From assembly GCA_036380835.1 (NCBI GenBank), contig DASVDZ010000039.1, positions 1-21,878 on the forward strand: 21,878 nt of DNA. The letters run 5' to 3'. Under the pieces are notes generated by a model. That model was given only the letters and a program-made list of their open reading frames with translations, was not told the DNA's origin and did not search any database. Positions 7,246 through 14,967 of the stretch are shown in pieces. Each line of letters opens with the position of its first letter. Position 1 is the first letter of the stretch. A program made the position numbers and the translations under genes. The DNA is from DASQJL01 sp036380835. Its GTDB lineage: Bacteria; Eisenbacteria; RBG-16-71-46; SZUA-252.

Positions 7246-8845
7246 GATCCCGATCCTGTCCGTCATCGACGTCGGCGCGAGCGGCATCCGCATGCTCCTG
7301 GTCGAGCTGAAGCCCGACGGCTCGGTGCGCACGCTCGAGGAGCTGGAGCGCCCTCTCGCCTTGGGGCGCGAGGTCTTCAAGACCGGCACCCTCTCGGCGG
7401 GCTCGATCCAGAAGGCCGTGAACGTGCTCCGCCAGTACCGCGCCACCATGGACACCTACGGCGTGACGCACACGCGCGCGGTCGCGACCAGCGCGGTGCG
7501 CGCCGCTTTGAACCGCGACACGTTCGTGGACCGCGTCTTCCTGGCGACGGGGATCGAGCTGGAGGTCATCGAGGGCTCGCAGGAGACCCTCCTCACGTTC
7601 GCCGCGGTGCAGCGGATTCTCGAGGCGCACCCGGAGTATGGGGACGGGGACGCGCTCATGTTCGAGCTGGGAGGCGGCGCGACGGAATGGGCGCTCGTCC
7701 GGAACGGACAGGTCGCGGCGTCGATCACGTACGACCTCGGCACCGTCCGGATGCGCGAGGCGCTCCGCGCGAGCGATTCGGACCGCCGGGGCCGCACGCG
7801 GCTCATCCAGCACAACGTGCGCGAGATGATGAACGTGGTGCGGCGCGCGCTCCCGTTCCAGAAGGTGGCGAACCTGGTCGCGGTCGGCTCCGAGGCGCGC
7901 TTCGCGGCGCGGGTGATCGCCGGAGCGCCTGGCGGCGCCGCGCCGTCGAGCGCCGCGCCGCGCGCGGCGGGCGGCCCCGACGTGAGCGCGGTCGAGGCGA
8001 AGGACTTGAAGAAGCTCGCCGACCAGATCTTCCCGATGACGCCCGACCAGATCGCGACGGCCTACTCCGTTCCCCCGAACGAGGCGGAGTCGCTCGCGCC
8101 GGCGTTCCTCGCCTACGCGGAGCTGATCCGGCTGAACCAGGTGGACCGGCTGCTCGTGCCGAGCGCGAGCATGCGCGACGGGCTCATTCTCCACATGGTC
8201 CGTTCGATCCGCGAGGGCTCGACGGTGCTCTTCCCGGACCAGACGATCGCCGCCGCGGTGAACCTCGCGCGGAAGTACCAGGCCGACGAGCAGCACGGGC
8301 TCCACACGGCGGCCCTGGCGCGCGCCATCTTCCAGGCGACCAAGGCGCAGCACCAGATGGGGGAGAAGGAGGCGCTCCTCCTCGAGGTGGCCTCCATCGT
8401 GCACGACATCGGGGAGTTCGTCTCCGTGCGCGGGCACCACCGCCACACGTACTACCTCCTGGTGAACTCGGAGGTCTTCGGGCTCTCGGGCCAGGACCTC
8501 GAGATCGTCGCGAACGTCGCCCGCTACCACCGCCGCGGCGGCCCGCAGTCGGACCACCCCGCGTACGCGTCCCTGCCGCGCCCCGCGCGCCTCGCGGTGA
8601 ACCGCCTCTCGGCCATCCTCCGCGTCGCGGACGCCCTCGACAAGGGGCACGTCCAGCGCATCCAGAGCCCAGCGATCTCGGTCGCCGGGGACGAGCTGCG
8701 GGTCGAGGTGGCCGGGGCGGAGGACCTGGGCCTCGAGCGCCTGGCGCTCGACGCGAAGAGCGGCCTCTTCGAGGAGGTCTTCGGGCTCAAGCCGGTCCTG
8801 ATCGAGGTCCCGGCGGCCGCGACCGCCGCGGCCACCGCGACGTAA
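7238..8845 (+). CDS. Ppx/GppA-like paralogue with altered active-site motifs
   Basis: This 535-aa protein is co-linear with the preceding gene and clearly a duplicate, but diverged. Motif 1 is IDVGASGIRMLL (10-21) in place of DVGSNAIRL. The glutamate motif is IEGSQETLL (111-119), so the first Glu of the pair has become Gln and the Arg is lost. The second phosphate loop is FELGGGATEWAL (142-153), with Asp replaced by Glu. The C-terminal domain is well kept, with a standard VHDIGEF (His389, Asp390) and RGHHRHTYYLL. An Ala/Pro/Gly-rich insert (about 228-248) separates the two actin-like lobes. TTG at 7238 is the only plausible start, giving an 8-bp overlap with ppx1. It may have altered activity or be a regulatory subunit of ppx1; both are inference. 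Confidence 0.88.
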   Translation: MAEIPILSVIDVGASGIRMLLVELKPDGSVRTLEELERPLALGREVFKTGTLSAGSIQKAVNVLRQYRATMDTYGVTHTRAVATSAVRAALNRDTFVDRVFLATGIELEVIEGSQETLLTFAAVQRILEAHPEYGDGDALMFELGGGATEWALVRNGQVAASITYDLGTVRMREALRASDSDRRGRTRLIQHNVREMMNVVRRALPFQKVANLVAVGSEARFAARVIAGAPGGAAPSSAAPRAAGGPDVSAVEAKDLKKLADQIFPMTPDQIATAYSVPPNEAESLAPAFLAYAELIRLNQVDRLLVPSASMRDGLILHMVRSIREGSTVLFPDQTIAAAVNLARKYQADEQHGLHTAALARAIFQATKAQHQMGEKEALLLEVASIVHDIGEFVSVRGHHRHTYYLLVNSEVFGLSGQDLEIVANVARYHRRGGPQSDHPAYASLPRPARLAVNRLSAILRVADALDKGHVQRIQSPAISVAGDELRVEVAGAEDLGLERLALDAKSGLFEEVFGLKPVLIEVPAAATAAATAT

Positions 8846-8928
8846 GAGACCCGGCCAGTGAGGACTTCTGGGATCGAGGGCCCGGCCGAAGGGCTCGTGG
8901 CCTGCCATTCCGCAGGTGGTCTAAGTAG

Positions 8929-8957
8929 TTGTAATTCCATCTTATTTGTGATATTTT
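8929..8957 (+). promoter_or_regulatory. candidate sigma70-type promoter of the VCBS gene
   Basis: TTGTAA (8929-8934) and TATTTT (8952-8957) are separated by exactly 17 bp, each matching 4 of 6 consensus bases. They lie in a short AT-rich island within GC-rich DNA, 42 bp upstream of the GTG at 8999. The -10 hexamer falls in the centre of the CRP-like palindrome. This is a pattern call only; no start site is known. Confidence 0.4.
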
Positions 8958-8963
8958 TCACAA
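8946..8963. promoter_or_regulatory. CRP/FNR-family operator-like palindrome
   Basis: The 18-bp sequence TTGTGATATTTTTCACAA contains TGTGA-N6-TCACA, which is exactly the consensus half-site pair and spacing recognised by E. coli CRP, with one more symmetric base pair on each side. It lies 36 bp upstream of the start of the secreted VCBS protein gene. Its overlap with the putative -10 element suggests repression rather than activation, although a different promoter position would change this reading. No CRP-family regulator gene is in the window. Confidence 0.6.
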
Positions 8964-8998
8964 TCACGGGAGCCGTAAACCAACGCCGGAGGTGCGCC

Positions 8999-11900
8999 GT
9001 GCTCCACCCTCTGCGCCGGTCGCCGGCGCCCGTTTTCGTTCTCGCCGCCCTGCTGGCCGCGGTCGCGGCCCTCCTCCTGCTCGCGCCGCCCGCCGCCGAA
9101 GGGCAGTACCTCTACCTCGACGCGAACGGCGACGGGGCGTGGAGCGCGGCCGATCTCCTCGCCCCCTCGGGGGCGACGACGATCGACGTCTGGATCCAGA
9201 CCGACCGGAATCGCGACGGGTCGCCCGCGGTCTGCGCCTCGGGCGACGGCGATCTGACGATGAGCGGCTACCAGGTCGTCCTCGCGGCGACGAACGGGAC
9301 GGTCGCGTGGGGGGCGCCCGTCAATCAGCGCGCCGAGTTCCCGGTCGACTACGGCACCGTGAGCGGCGGTTCCGAGATCACCGTCGGATTCGGGGGCGGC
9401 GCCACGCTCGCGCCCGGCGCCTACAGGCTCTGCACCGTGACCGCGTCGGTCGCGGCGGGCACGCCGGCGATCGGGTTCGCCGTGTCGAGCGCGCTCTCGC
9501 CCGGCTTCGTGACCGGCTTCTCCTCGTCCTGCTCCGGCGTCGATCTCGACAACCTCATCAAGCTGGGGTCCGACTTCCAGGACGCGGACGGCATCGCCTA
9601 CGGCGGCGTCGCGAACCATCCGCCGGTGCTCGAGCCGATCGCCGACGTAACCGTCCCCGAAGGGACGACGCTCGACGTGCCGGTCACGGCGACCGACGCG
9701 GACGGCGATGCGCCCGCGTTCGCGCTCGTCTCGGGGCCCTCGTACGCGTCGCTCCTCGTGACGATCTCGCCGGGCCCCGGCTCCGCGTCGACCGGGGTGC
9801 ACCTCGCCCCCGGCTACGAGGACGCGGGCGACGCCTCCGCCACGGTCTCCGCCTCCGACGCCTTCGCCACGGCGAGCGAGACGTTCGCGATCCACGTTCC
9901 GGACGTGAACCGGGCGCCGGTGATGATCCAGCCGACCGACATGATGGCGACCGAAGGGGTCCCGCTCGACACGGCGATCGAGGCGGACGACCCGGACGGC
10001 GACCGCATGTCCTTCTTCCTCGTCTCGGGGCCTTCCTTCGCGACGGTGACGACGCTCAGCTCCGACCTCGGCACCGCGCGGGGGAACGTCCACCTGAACC
10101 CCGGCTATGCCGACGCGGGCATGGTCGTGATCACGGCCGGCGTGCGCGACGCCTCCCTCACCGACCAGAAGAGCTGGACGCTCATGGTCCGAAACGTCGA
10201 CCGGCCGCCGGTGTTGACCGAGCCCGCCTCGGTCGCGACGACGGAGGGGGAGCGGCTCGAGTTCGACGCGGTGTCGGTCGATCCCGACGGCGAGATCGCG
10301 AGCCTCACGGCGTCCGGGCTCCCCGCGGGCGCCACGTTCGTCGACCGGATGGACGGGACCGCGCGGTTCGACTGGGTGCCCGGGTACGGGACCGCGGGCG
10401 AATATTCTGTCGCGGTCACCGCGGACGACCGCGCGGGCTATCCCGCGACCGGGACGACGACGATCACCGTCGCCGCGGCGACCGGTCCGATCGGCCTCGC
10501 GCAGCCCGACGACATGCCGGTCGTCGCGGGCCACGCCGCCTCGCAGGATCTCCTCGCCCGCGACGCGGACGGATCACCGCTGACCTTCGCGCTCGACTCG
10601 GGCCCGAGCTTCGCGAGCGTGAAGACGCTCGACCCCGGCTCCGGCGTCGCGCGCGGCCTCTTCACCGCCGACGCGTCGGCCGCGCCGCCGGGAGTCACCG
10701 GCGTCTCCGTCTCCGTGAGCGACGGCGTCAATCGCGCCGCGCGCTCCTTCACGCTCACGATCGTCGACCCGGCGACGCTCCCCGGGCGGACGCCCTTCGC
10801 GCCGCCCTTCCGAACCGTCGGCACGGGCCTCACGCCCCACACGGTCACGATGGCCGACGTGGACGGCGACGGGATCCTCGACCTCGTCACCGCGAACCTC
10901 GGCTCGAATTCGGTCTCCTACTATCACGGCTTCGGCGATCTCACGTTCGACGTTCGGCGGAACTTCCCGACGGGGATGAATCCGCACACCGTGATCGCCC
11001 GCGACCTGAATCACGACGGCATCCTCGACCTCGCCATGTCCGAGATGGGCGGGCACACGATCGGCTCGCTCCGCGGCCTCGGCCAAGGGGCGTTCGCGCC
11101 CCTCGAGGAATGCCCGCTTCTCGGCGCGCCGATGTATCTCGGCGTGGAGGACTTCGACCGGGATGGGAACCTGGACGCGGTCGCGACCGATTTGACGAAC
11201 GGGACGCTCGCGACGTTCCGGGGGAACGGCGACGGTACGTTCACGCGCGGCGAGGAGTACGCGACCGGCGCCAATGCCCACGGCCTCGTGATCGGCGACG
11301 TGAACGGGGACGGCAGGGCGGACGTCGTGGTCGCGAACCCCGGCTCCGGCACCGTGTCGGTCCTGATCGGCCGGGGCGACGGCACGTTCGAGCCGAAGCC
11401 CGACTTCACGACCTCCTCGCCCCACACGCTCAATCTGGGCGATCTGGACGGCGACGGGATCCTCGATCTCCTGGTCGTCAACTTCGACACCGGGACGATC
11501 TCAATACTAAGGGGCGTGGGGGACGGGACGTTCACCGACCGGCAGGACGTCGCGACCGGGGCGAACGCCCACGGCGGCGCGATCGCCGACTTGGACGGCG
11601 ACGGGATCCCCGACATTCTCGTCGCGAACCAGACGGCCGGGACGCTCTCGGTGCTGATGGGGCGCGGCGCGATGCGCTTCGCGCCGAAGACCGACTTCGC
11701 CGTCGCGGGGGGCGCCCACTCGGTCGCGGTCGGCGACCTCGACCAGGACGGCGATCTCGACGTGGCGGTCTCGGGCATCACCGGAAACGCGGTGACGATC
11801 CTCGAGAACCGGACGCCGCCGACGCGTGCGGCGCGCGCGTTCCCGGCGGCCGACGACCGCACGCTCCTGCTCCGGAGCGGGAAGCCGATGTGGACGCTTC

Positions 11901-12475
11901 GGATCGAGCCGGTCGGCGGCGACTTCCGCATCGAAGACATCGTTCCCCCCGTTCAACTCGTCTCCGAGGGGACCGGCACCGTCGGCCGCGTCTCGTCGTC
12001 GGCGCGCGTGTGGGTCGCGGGGGATGCCGACCGAAACGGCGTACCGGACGTCGGGGCGGCATTCGCGAAGGAGGACCTGCGCGCGCTGTTCGGCGACGTG
12101 CGCGGCCGGCGCGTCGTCACGGCGACGGTCGAGGGAACGCTCCTGGACGGCGCGCGCCTCCGCGCCGCCGTGGAGATCGACCTGATCGGCGGCGGCCCTC
12201 CGGGGCGGCCCCAGGTCGCGCCCAATCCGATCAACCCCTCGGGCACGCTCTCGTTCACGATGGAGCGCGCCGGCGCCGTCACGATCGGAATCTACGACGT
12301 GCGGGGCCGGCGGGTGAGGCGCCTCCTCGACGGGGCGCGGTTCGACCCGGGCGAGCATCGCGTGGCGATCGACGGGCAGGATGAGCGGGGGAAGCCGCTC
12401 GCGTCGGGAATCTACTTCTTCAGAATCGAGACCGGGGAGGACGTGCGCTCGGGGCGCTTCGCCGTGCTCAAGTGA
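8999..12475 (+). CDS. large secreted protein: cadherin-like Ig repeats, seven-unit VCBS/FG-GAP propeller, FlgD-like C-terminal domain
   Basis: The start is GTG at 8999, with a perfect GGAGG 6 bp upstream; the ATG at 8858 adds an implausible leader. Residues 1-35 form a signal peptide (long Ala/Leu/Val core before AEGQ). Residues 36-200 hold a Ca-binding-like DANGDGAWSAADL motif and a beta-rich module. Four cadherin-like Ig repeats begin near 206, 304, 401 and 497 (NHPPVLEP, NRAPVM, DRPPVL, PIGLAQP). Seven VCBS/FG-GAP units follow, each with a D-x-[DN]-x-DG-x-x-D loop, at 619, 668, 717, 766, 814, 863 and 912, consistent with a seven-bladed propeller. The C-terminus (about 1073-1158) is a FlgD-like Ig domain: APNPINPSGTLSF, YDVRGRRVRRL, LASGIYFFRI. 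Such tails occur on exported surface proteins in FCB bacteria. A role in adhesion or surface binding is inferred. The 3' end overlaps an antisense gene. Confidence 0.9.
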   Translation: MLHPLRRSPAPVFVLAALLAAVAALLLLAPPAAEGQYLYLDANGDGAWSAADLLAPSGATTIDVWIQTDRNRDGSPAVCASGDGDLTMSGYQVVLAATNGTVAWGAPVNQRAEFPVDYGTVSGGSEITVGFGGGATLAPGAYRLCTVTASVAAGTPAIGFAVSSALSPGFVTGFSSSCSGVDLDNLIKLGSDFQDADGIAYGGVANHPPVLEPIADVTVPEGTTLDVPVTATDADGDAPAFALVSGPSYASLLVTISPGPGSASTGVHLAPGYEDAGDASATVSASDAFATASETFAIHVPDVNRAPVMIQPTDMMATEGVPLDTAIEADDPDGDRMSFFLVSGPSFATVTTLSSDLGTARGNVHLNPGYADAGMVVITAGVRDASLTDQKSWTLMVRNVDRPPVLTEPASVATTEGERLEFDAVSVDPDGEIASLTASGLPAGATFVDRMDGTARFDWVPGYGTAGEYSVAVTADDRAGYPATGTTTITVAAATGPIGLAQPDDMPVVAGHAASQDLLARDADGSPLTFALDSGPSFASVKTLDPGSGVARGLFTADASAAPPGVTGVSVSVSDGVNRAARSFTLTIVDPATLPGRTPFAPPFRTVGTGLTPHTVTMADVDGDGILDLVTANLGSNSVSYYHGFGDLTFDVRRNFPTGMNPHTVIARDLNHDGILDLAMSEMGGHTIGSLRGLGQGAFAPLEECPLLGAPMYLGVEDFDRDGNLDAVATDLTNGTLATFRGNGDGTFTRGEEYATGANAHGLVIGDVNGDGRADVVVANPGSGTVSVLIGRGDGTFEPKPDFTTSSPHTLNLGDLDGDGILDLLVVNFDTGTISILRGVGDGTFTDRQDVATGANAHGGAIADLDGDGIPDILVANQTAGTLSVLMGRGAMRFAPKTDFAVAGGAHSVAVGDLDQDGDLDVAVSGITGNAVTILENRTPPTRAARAFPAADDRTLLLRSGKPMWTLRIEPVGGDFRIEDIVPPVQLVSEGTGTVGRVSSSARVWVAGDADRNGVPDVGAAFAKEDLRALFGDVRGRRVVTATVEGTLLDGARLRAAVEIDLIGGGPPGRPQVAPNPINPSGTLSFTMERAGAVTIGIYDVRGRRVRRLLDGARFDPGEHRVAIDGQDERGKPLASGIYFFRIETGEDVRSGRFAVLK

Positions 12476-12642
12476 ACGGGGCGCTCCGCCGGGGCCGCGT
12501 GCGCGGAGCAGTTCGCGCAGGTGCCCTCGGGGCGCTTCTTCTTGCCGATCGCCTGGCGGAGGAGCCACGCGGCGGCGCCGAGCGCCACGGCGATGGCGAC
12601 CACGTTCTGCCAGAGAGCGGCCGACTGCGTCGCGTGATCCAT
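12412..12642 (-). CDS. FeoB-associated small membrane protein, 76 aa
   Basis: It starts at the ATG at 12642, 5 bp after the feoB stop, and resembles the small Cys-containing membrane proteins often encoded right after feoB. It has a short N-terminus (MDHATQSALW-like), one transmembrane helix (residues about 12-32, NVVAIAVALGAAAWLLRQAI), a basic GKKKR, and a Cys pair, C42-A-N-C45. Family members usually carry several Cys-Gly repeats; here only two cysteines remain, followed by a polar tail of about 30 residues. Its last 20 codons lie opposite the end of the VCBS gene. The 125-codon frame reaching back to 12789 lies inside feoB and is not the start. Function is unknown, presumed to assist ferrous iron transport at the membrane. 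Confidence 0.7.
   Translation of the reverse strand: MDHATQSAALWQNVVAIAVALGAAAWLLRQAIGKKKRPEGTCANCSAHAAPAERPVHLSTAKRPERTSSPVSILKK
12483..12509 (+). terminator. candidate hairpin after the VCBS gene
   Basis: A 7-bp stem GCTCCGC / GCGGAGC with a 13-nt loop begins 7 bp after the stop at 12475. No T tract follows. It would end the VCBS transcript while lying antisense to the small FeoB-associated gene. Confidence 0.3.
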
Positions 12643-12647
12643 CGCGC

Positions 12648-14750
12648 TCACCCCAATCCCAGGAGACGCCCGCCCTGGAAGACCAGGAGCGAGGCCACGA
12701 AGGCCATGGCGTTCATGAAGAAGAGCATGAAGAGCGGCCATCGCCACGACTCCGTCTCGCGCCGCACCACCGCGACGGTGGACATGCACTGGAAGGCGAG
12801 CGCGAAGAAGACCATCAGGCTGACCGCCGTGAGCGTGTTGTAGAGGGGCCGACCCGTCGTCGCGTCCGCCACGCGCGGCAGCGTCGCGCGGAGCGACGTC
12901 GAGGCGTCCCGATCACCGCCCAGGTTGTACATCGTCGCCATCGTCGAGACCATCACCTCGCGCGCCGCGATCGAGGAGATGAGCCCCACCCCGATCTTCC
13001 AGTCGAAGCCGAGCGGCCGGATCGCCGGCTCGATCGCCCGCCCCATCATCCCCGCGAACGAATGCCGGAGCGCCGAGCCCGACGCCAGGCCATGGAGCCG
13101 CGAAGCCTCCGCCGCGTTGCCGCTCGCCGCGGCGGCGACCGCCTGCGCCCTAAGCGCGCGCGTCTCGGGGTGCCCCGTCGGATAGGAGGCGAGGAACCAG
13201 AGGACGATCGAGACCGCGACGATCACCGTCCCGGCCTTCTGGAGGAAGAGGAGGCATCGGGTCCAGATCGTGATGGCCACCGAGCGGATCGTCGGCACGC
13301 GGTAGGGCGGCATCTCCATCACGTAGAGAGGCCGCGGGCCGCGCAGCACCGTCCGCTTCGCCACCCAGGCCACGGCGAGCGCGGCCAGGATCCCGAAGAG
13401 GTAGAGCGAGAGCAGCGTGAGGCCGCGCAGGCTCAGGATGCCGAAGTGGAGGTCGGGGATGAAGGCGCCGATCAGGAGCGCGTAGACCGGGAGCCGCGCG
13501 CTGCACGACATGAACGGCGCGATCAGGATCGTGGCGAAGCGGTCGTTCCGGTTCTCGATCGTGCGCGTCGCCATGATGCCCGGGATGGCGCACGCGAAGG
13601 AGGAGAGGAGCGGCAGGAACGCCCGCCCGGGGAGCCCCACCGATCCCATCACGCGGTCCATCAGGAACGCCGCGCGCGCCATGTACCCCGTGTCCTCCAT
13701 GAGCGCGATGAAGAAGAAGAGGATCGCGAGCTGGGGGAGGAACGACGCCACGGTGCCCGCGCCGGCGATCACGCCGTCCACGAGGAGGGAGCGGATCGGC
13801 CCGTCCGGGACGCCCAGTCGGATCAGCGAGGCGAGTCCCTGGAAGCCCTTGTCCAGGAGATCCATGGCGGGCGTCGCCCAGGCGTAAATGCTCTGGAAGA
13901 CGGCGGCCATGAGGACGACGAAGAGGACCGGGCCGAGGACGCGATGGGTGAGCACGCGGTCGAGCCGCGCGCGGAGGGCGTCGGGGCGCGGGCGGTCGCG
14001 GACGACGCGGCGGACGATCTCCTCGACGGTGCGGTAGCCGCGCGCCGGGTCGAGCGCCAGGGCCAGCGCCTCGGTCGGGGCCGGCGCGCCGTGGCCGTCC
14101 CCGTGCACCGCGCGCGCGACGGGCGCGTCGCCGGGCGTCGCGTTCCGCGCCGGCGCGCCGTGTCCGTTGCCGTTCCCGTTCGCGCCGCCGTGGAGCGCGA
14201 CGCTTCCGTTGCCGTTCCCGTTGCCGTTTCCGTTCGCCGTCGAGGCGTCGAGGGCGAGGCGGAGCCGGTGGACGCCGCGCCCCGTCTTGGCGGAGAGGGC
14301 GAGCACCGGGACGCCGAGGATTCGCGAGAGCCCCTCGACGTCGATCGAGAGCCCCTGCGCTTCCGCCGCGTCCATGAGATTCAGCACGAGGATCGAAGGG
14401 CGGCCGGTCGCCAGGATCTGGAGGGCGAGGTAGAGCTGCCGTTCGAGATTGGTCGCGTCCACGACGGCGACGACGAGATCGGCCGAGTCCGCGGCGCCCG
14501 GCCGCGCTTCGAGCACGTCACGCACGATCTCCTCGTCGGGGGAGCGGGGCGCGAGGCTGTACGTGCCCGGGAGGTCGACCACCTGGATCTTCCGCCCCGA
14601 CGGGAGCACGCAGACGCCGTCCTTCTTCTCCACGGTCACGCCGGGATAGTTGGCGACCTTCTGGCTCAAACCGGTGAGGCGGTTGAAGAGGGAGGACTTC
14701 CCGCAGTTGGGGCTGCCGACGATGGCGATGCGGTCAGAGCGCGTCGACAT
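12648..14750 (-). CDS. feoB: ferrous iron transport protein B (GTPase-coupled Fe(II) permease)
   Basis: The 700-residue FeoB has an N-terminal G domain with G1 GSPNCGKSS (12-20), G3 DLPG (59-62), G4 NLMD (124-127) and G5 SAKTGRG (153-159). The following segment, normally a helical GDI region, is interrupted by a low-complexity linker (169-226) rich in Asn-Gly, Ala and His. The membrane part contains the conserved gate motifs FLPLLSSFACAIPGIMATRTI-like and APFMSCSARLPVY, each with the Cys and Pro typical of FeoB, then MEMPPYRVP and SIAAREVMVSTMATMY. It moves Fe(II) into the cytoplasm across the inner membrane. Its ATG lies 17 bp inside feoA, so the genes are coupled. The linker is encoded by imperfect hexanucleotide repeats. 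Confidence 0.97.
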   Translation of the reverse strand: MSTRSDRIAIVGSPNCGKSSLFNRLTGLSQKVANYPGVTVEKKDGVCVLPSGRKIQVVDLPGTYSLAPRSPDEEIVRDVLEARPGAADSADLVVAVVDATNLERQLYLALQILATGRPSILVLNLMDAAEAQGLSIDVEGLSRILGVPVLALSAKTGRGVHRLRLALDASTANGNGNGNGNGSVALHGGANGNGNGHGAPARNATPGDAPVARAVHGDGHGAPAPTEALALALDPARGYRTVEEIVRRVVRDRPRPDALRARLDRVLTHRVLGPVLFVVLMAAVFQSIYAWATPAMDLLDKGFQGLASLIRLGVPDGPIRSLLVDGVIAGAGTVASFLPQLAILFFFIALMEDTGYMARAAFLMDRVMGSVGLPGRAFLPLLSSFACAIPGIMATRTIENRNDRFATILIAPFMSCSARLPVYALLIGAFIPDLHFGILSLRGLTLLSLYLFGILAALAVAWVAKRTVLRGPRPLYVMEMPPYRVPTIRSVAITIWTRCLLFLQKAGTVIVAVSIVLWFLASYPTGHPETRALRAQAVAAAASGNAAEASRLHGLASGSALRHSFAGMMGRAIEPAIRPLGFDWKIGVGLISSIAAREVMVSTMATMYNLGGDRDASTSLRATLPRVADATTGRPLYNTLTAVSLMVFFALAFQCMSTVAVVRRETESWRWPLFMLFFMNAMAFVASLLVFQGGRLLGLG
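14160..14234. repeat. imperfect hexanucleotide repeats (Asn-Gly codons) within feoB
   Basis: On the plus strand this is a run of CGTTGC/CGTTCC-type hexamers in two blocks (about 14205-14234 and 14160-14180), separated by about 24 bp of non-repetitive sequence. On the coding strand the repeats read as alternating Asn-Gly codons in the FeoB linker. The variable third bases argue for an older, partly diverged microsatellite. Because the unit is 6 bp, slippage would keep the reading frame. Confidence 0.8.
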
Positions 14751-14967
14751 GAATCCGTTCGGCCTCGCTTCGCCGGATCGAGAAGTGGGAGCCGCGGACG
14801 ACCATCTCGAGCGGATCGCCGAGCGGCGCCTGGCGCACCAGCGCGACCTCGGTGCCGGGGATGAGCCCCAGCTCCATCAGGCGGTGGGCAAAGCCCGAGT
14901 CGGAGTGGATCGCGCGGACGATCGCGCGGGAGCCCGGCGCCAAGGTCGAGAGCGGGACGGTGCTCAC
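14734..14967 (-). CDS. feoA: ferrous iron transport protein A (SH3-like)
   Basis: The 77-residue protein shows the FeoA pattern throughout: PLSTLAPGSRAIV at the N-terminus, HRLMELGLIPGTEV (28-41) with the nearly invariant LxELGLxPG motif, PLGDPLEMVVRG (48-59) and a final FSIRRSEAERIHV. FeoA is a small cytoplasmic SH3-like protein that supports FeoB activity. The start is GTG at 14967, overlapping the dtxR-type stop by 4 bp (GTGA), and its end overlaps feoB by 17 bp, so all three are one tight operon. A longer frame running upstream through the regulator gene is not real. Confidence 0.95.
   Translation of the reverse strand: MSTVPLSTLAPGSRAIVRAIHSDSGFAHRLMELGLIPGTEVALVRQAPLGDPLEMVVRGSHFSIRRSEAERIHVDAL

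Noticed and set aside
4936..7455. Very long minus-strand frame of 839 codons across the sigma factor and ppx1
   Set aside because: It runs antisense to ppx1 and in another frame of the sigma gene. Its composition (Arg/Gly/Ala/Pro-rich, no domain) is that of a GC-rich shadow frame.
8901..8916. CCTGC-N6-GCAGG hairpin after ppx2 as terminator
   Set aside because: The stem is only 5 bp with no T tract; not distinguishable from chance.
8858..8998. ATG at 8858 as start of the VCBS protein
   Set aside because: It would translate through the promoter-like AT-rich island and place the signal peptide about 50 residues in. The GTG at 8999 has a perfect ribosome site directly before the signal peptide.
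12381..14864. Plus-strand frame of 827 codons opposite feoB
   Set aside because: It is antisense to an unmistakable feoB, extremely rich in Arg, Glu and His, and has no recognisable domain.
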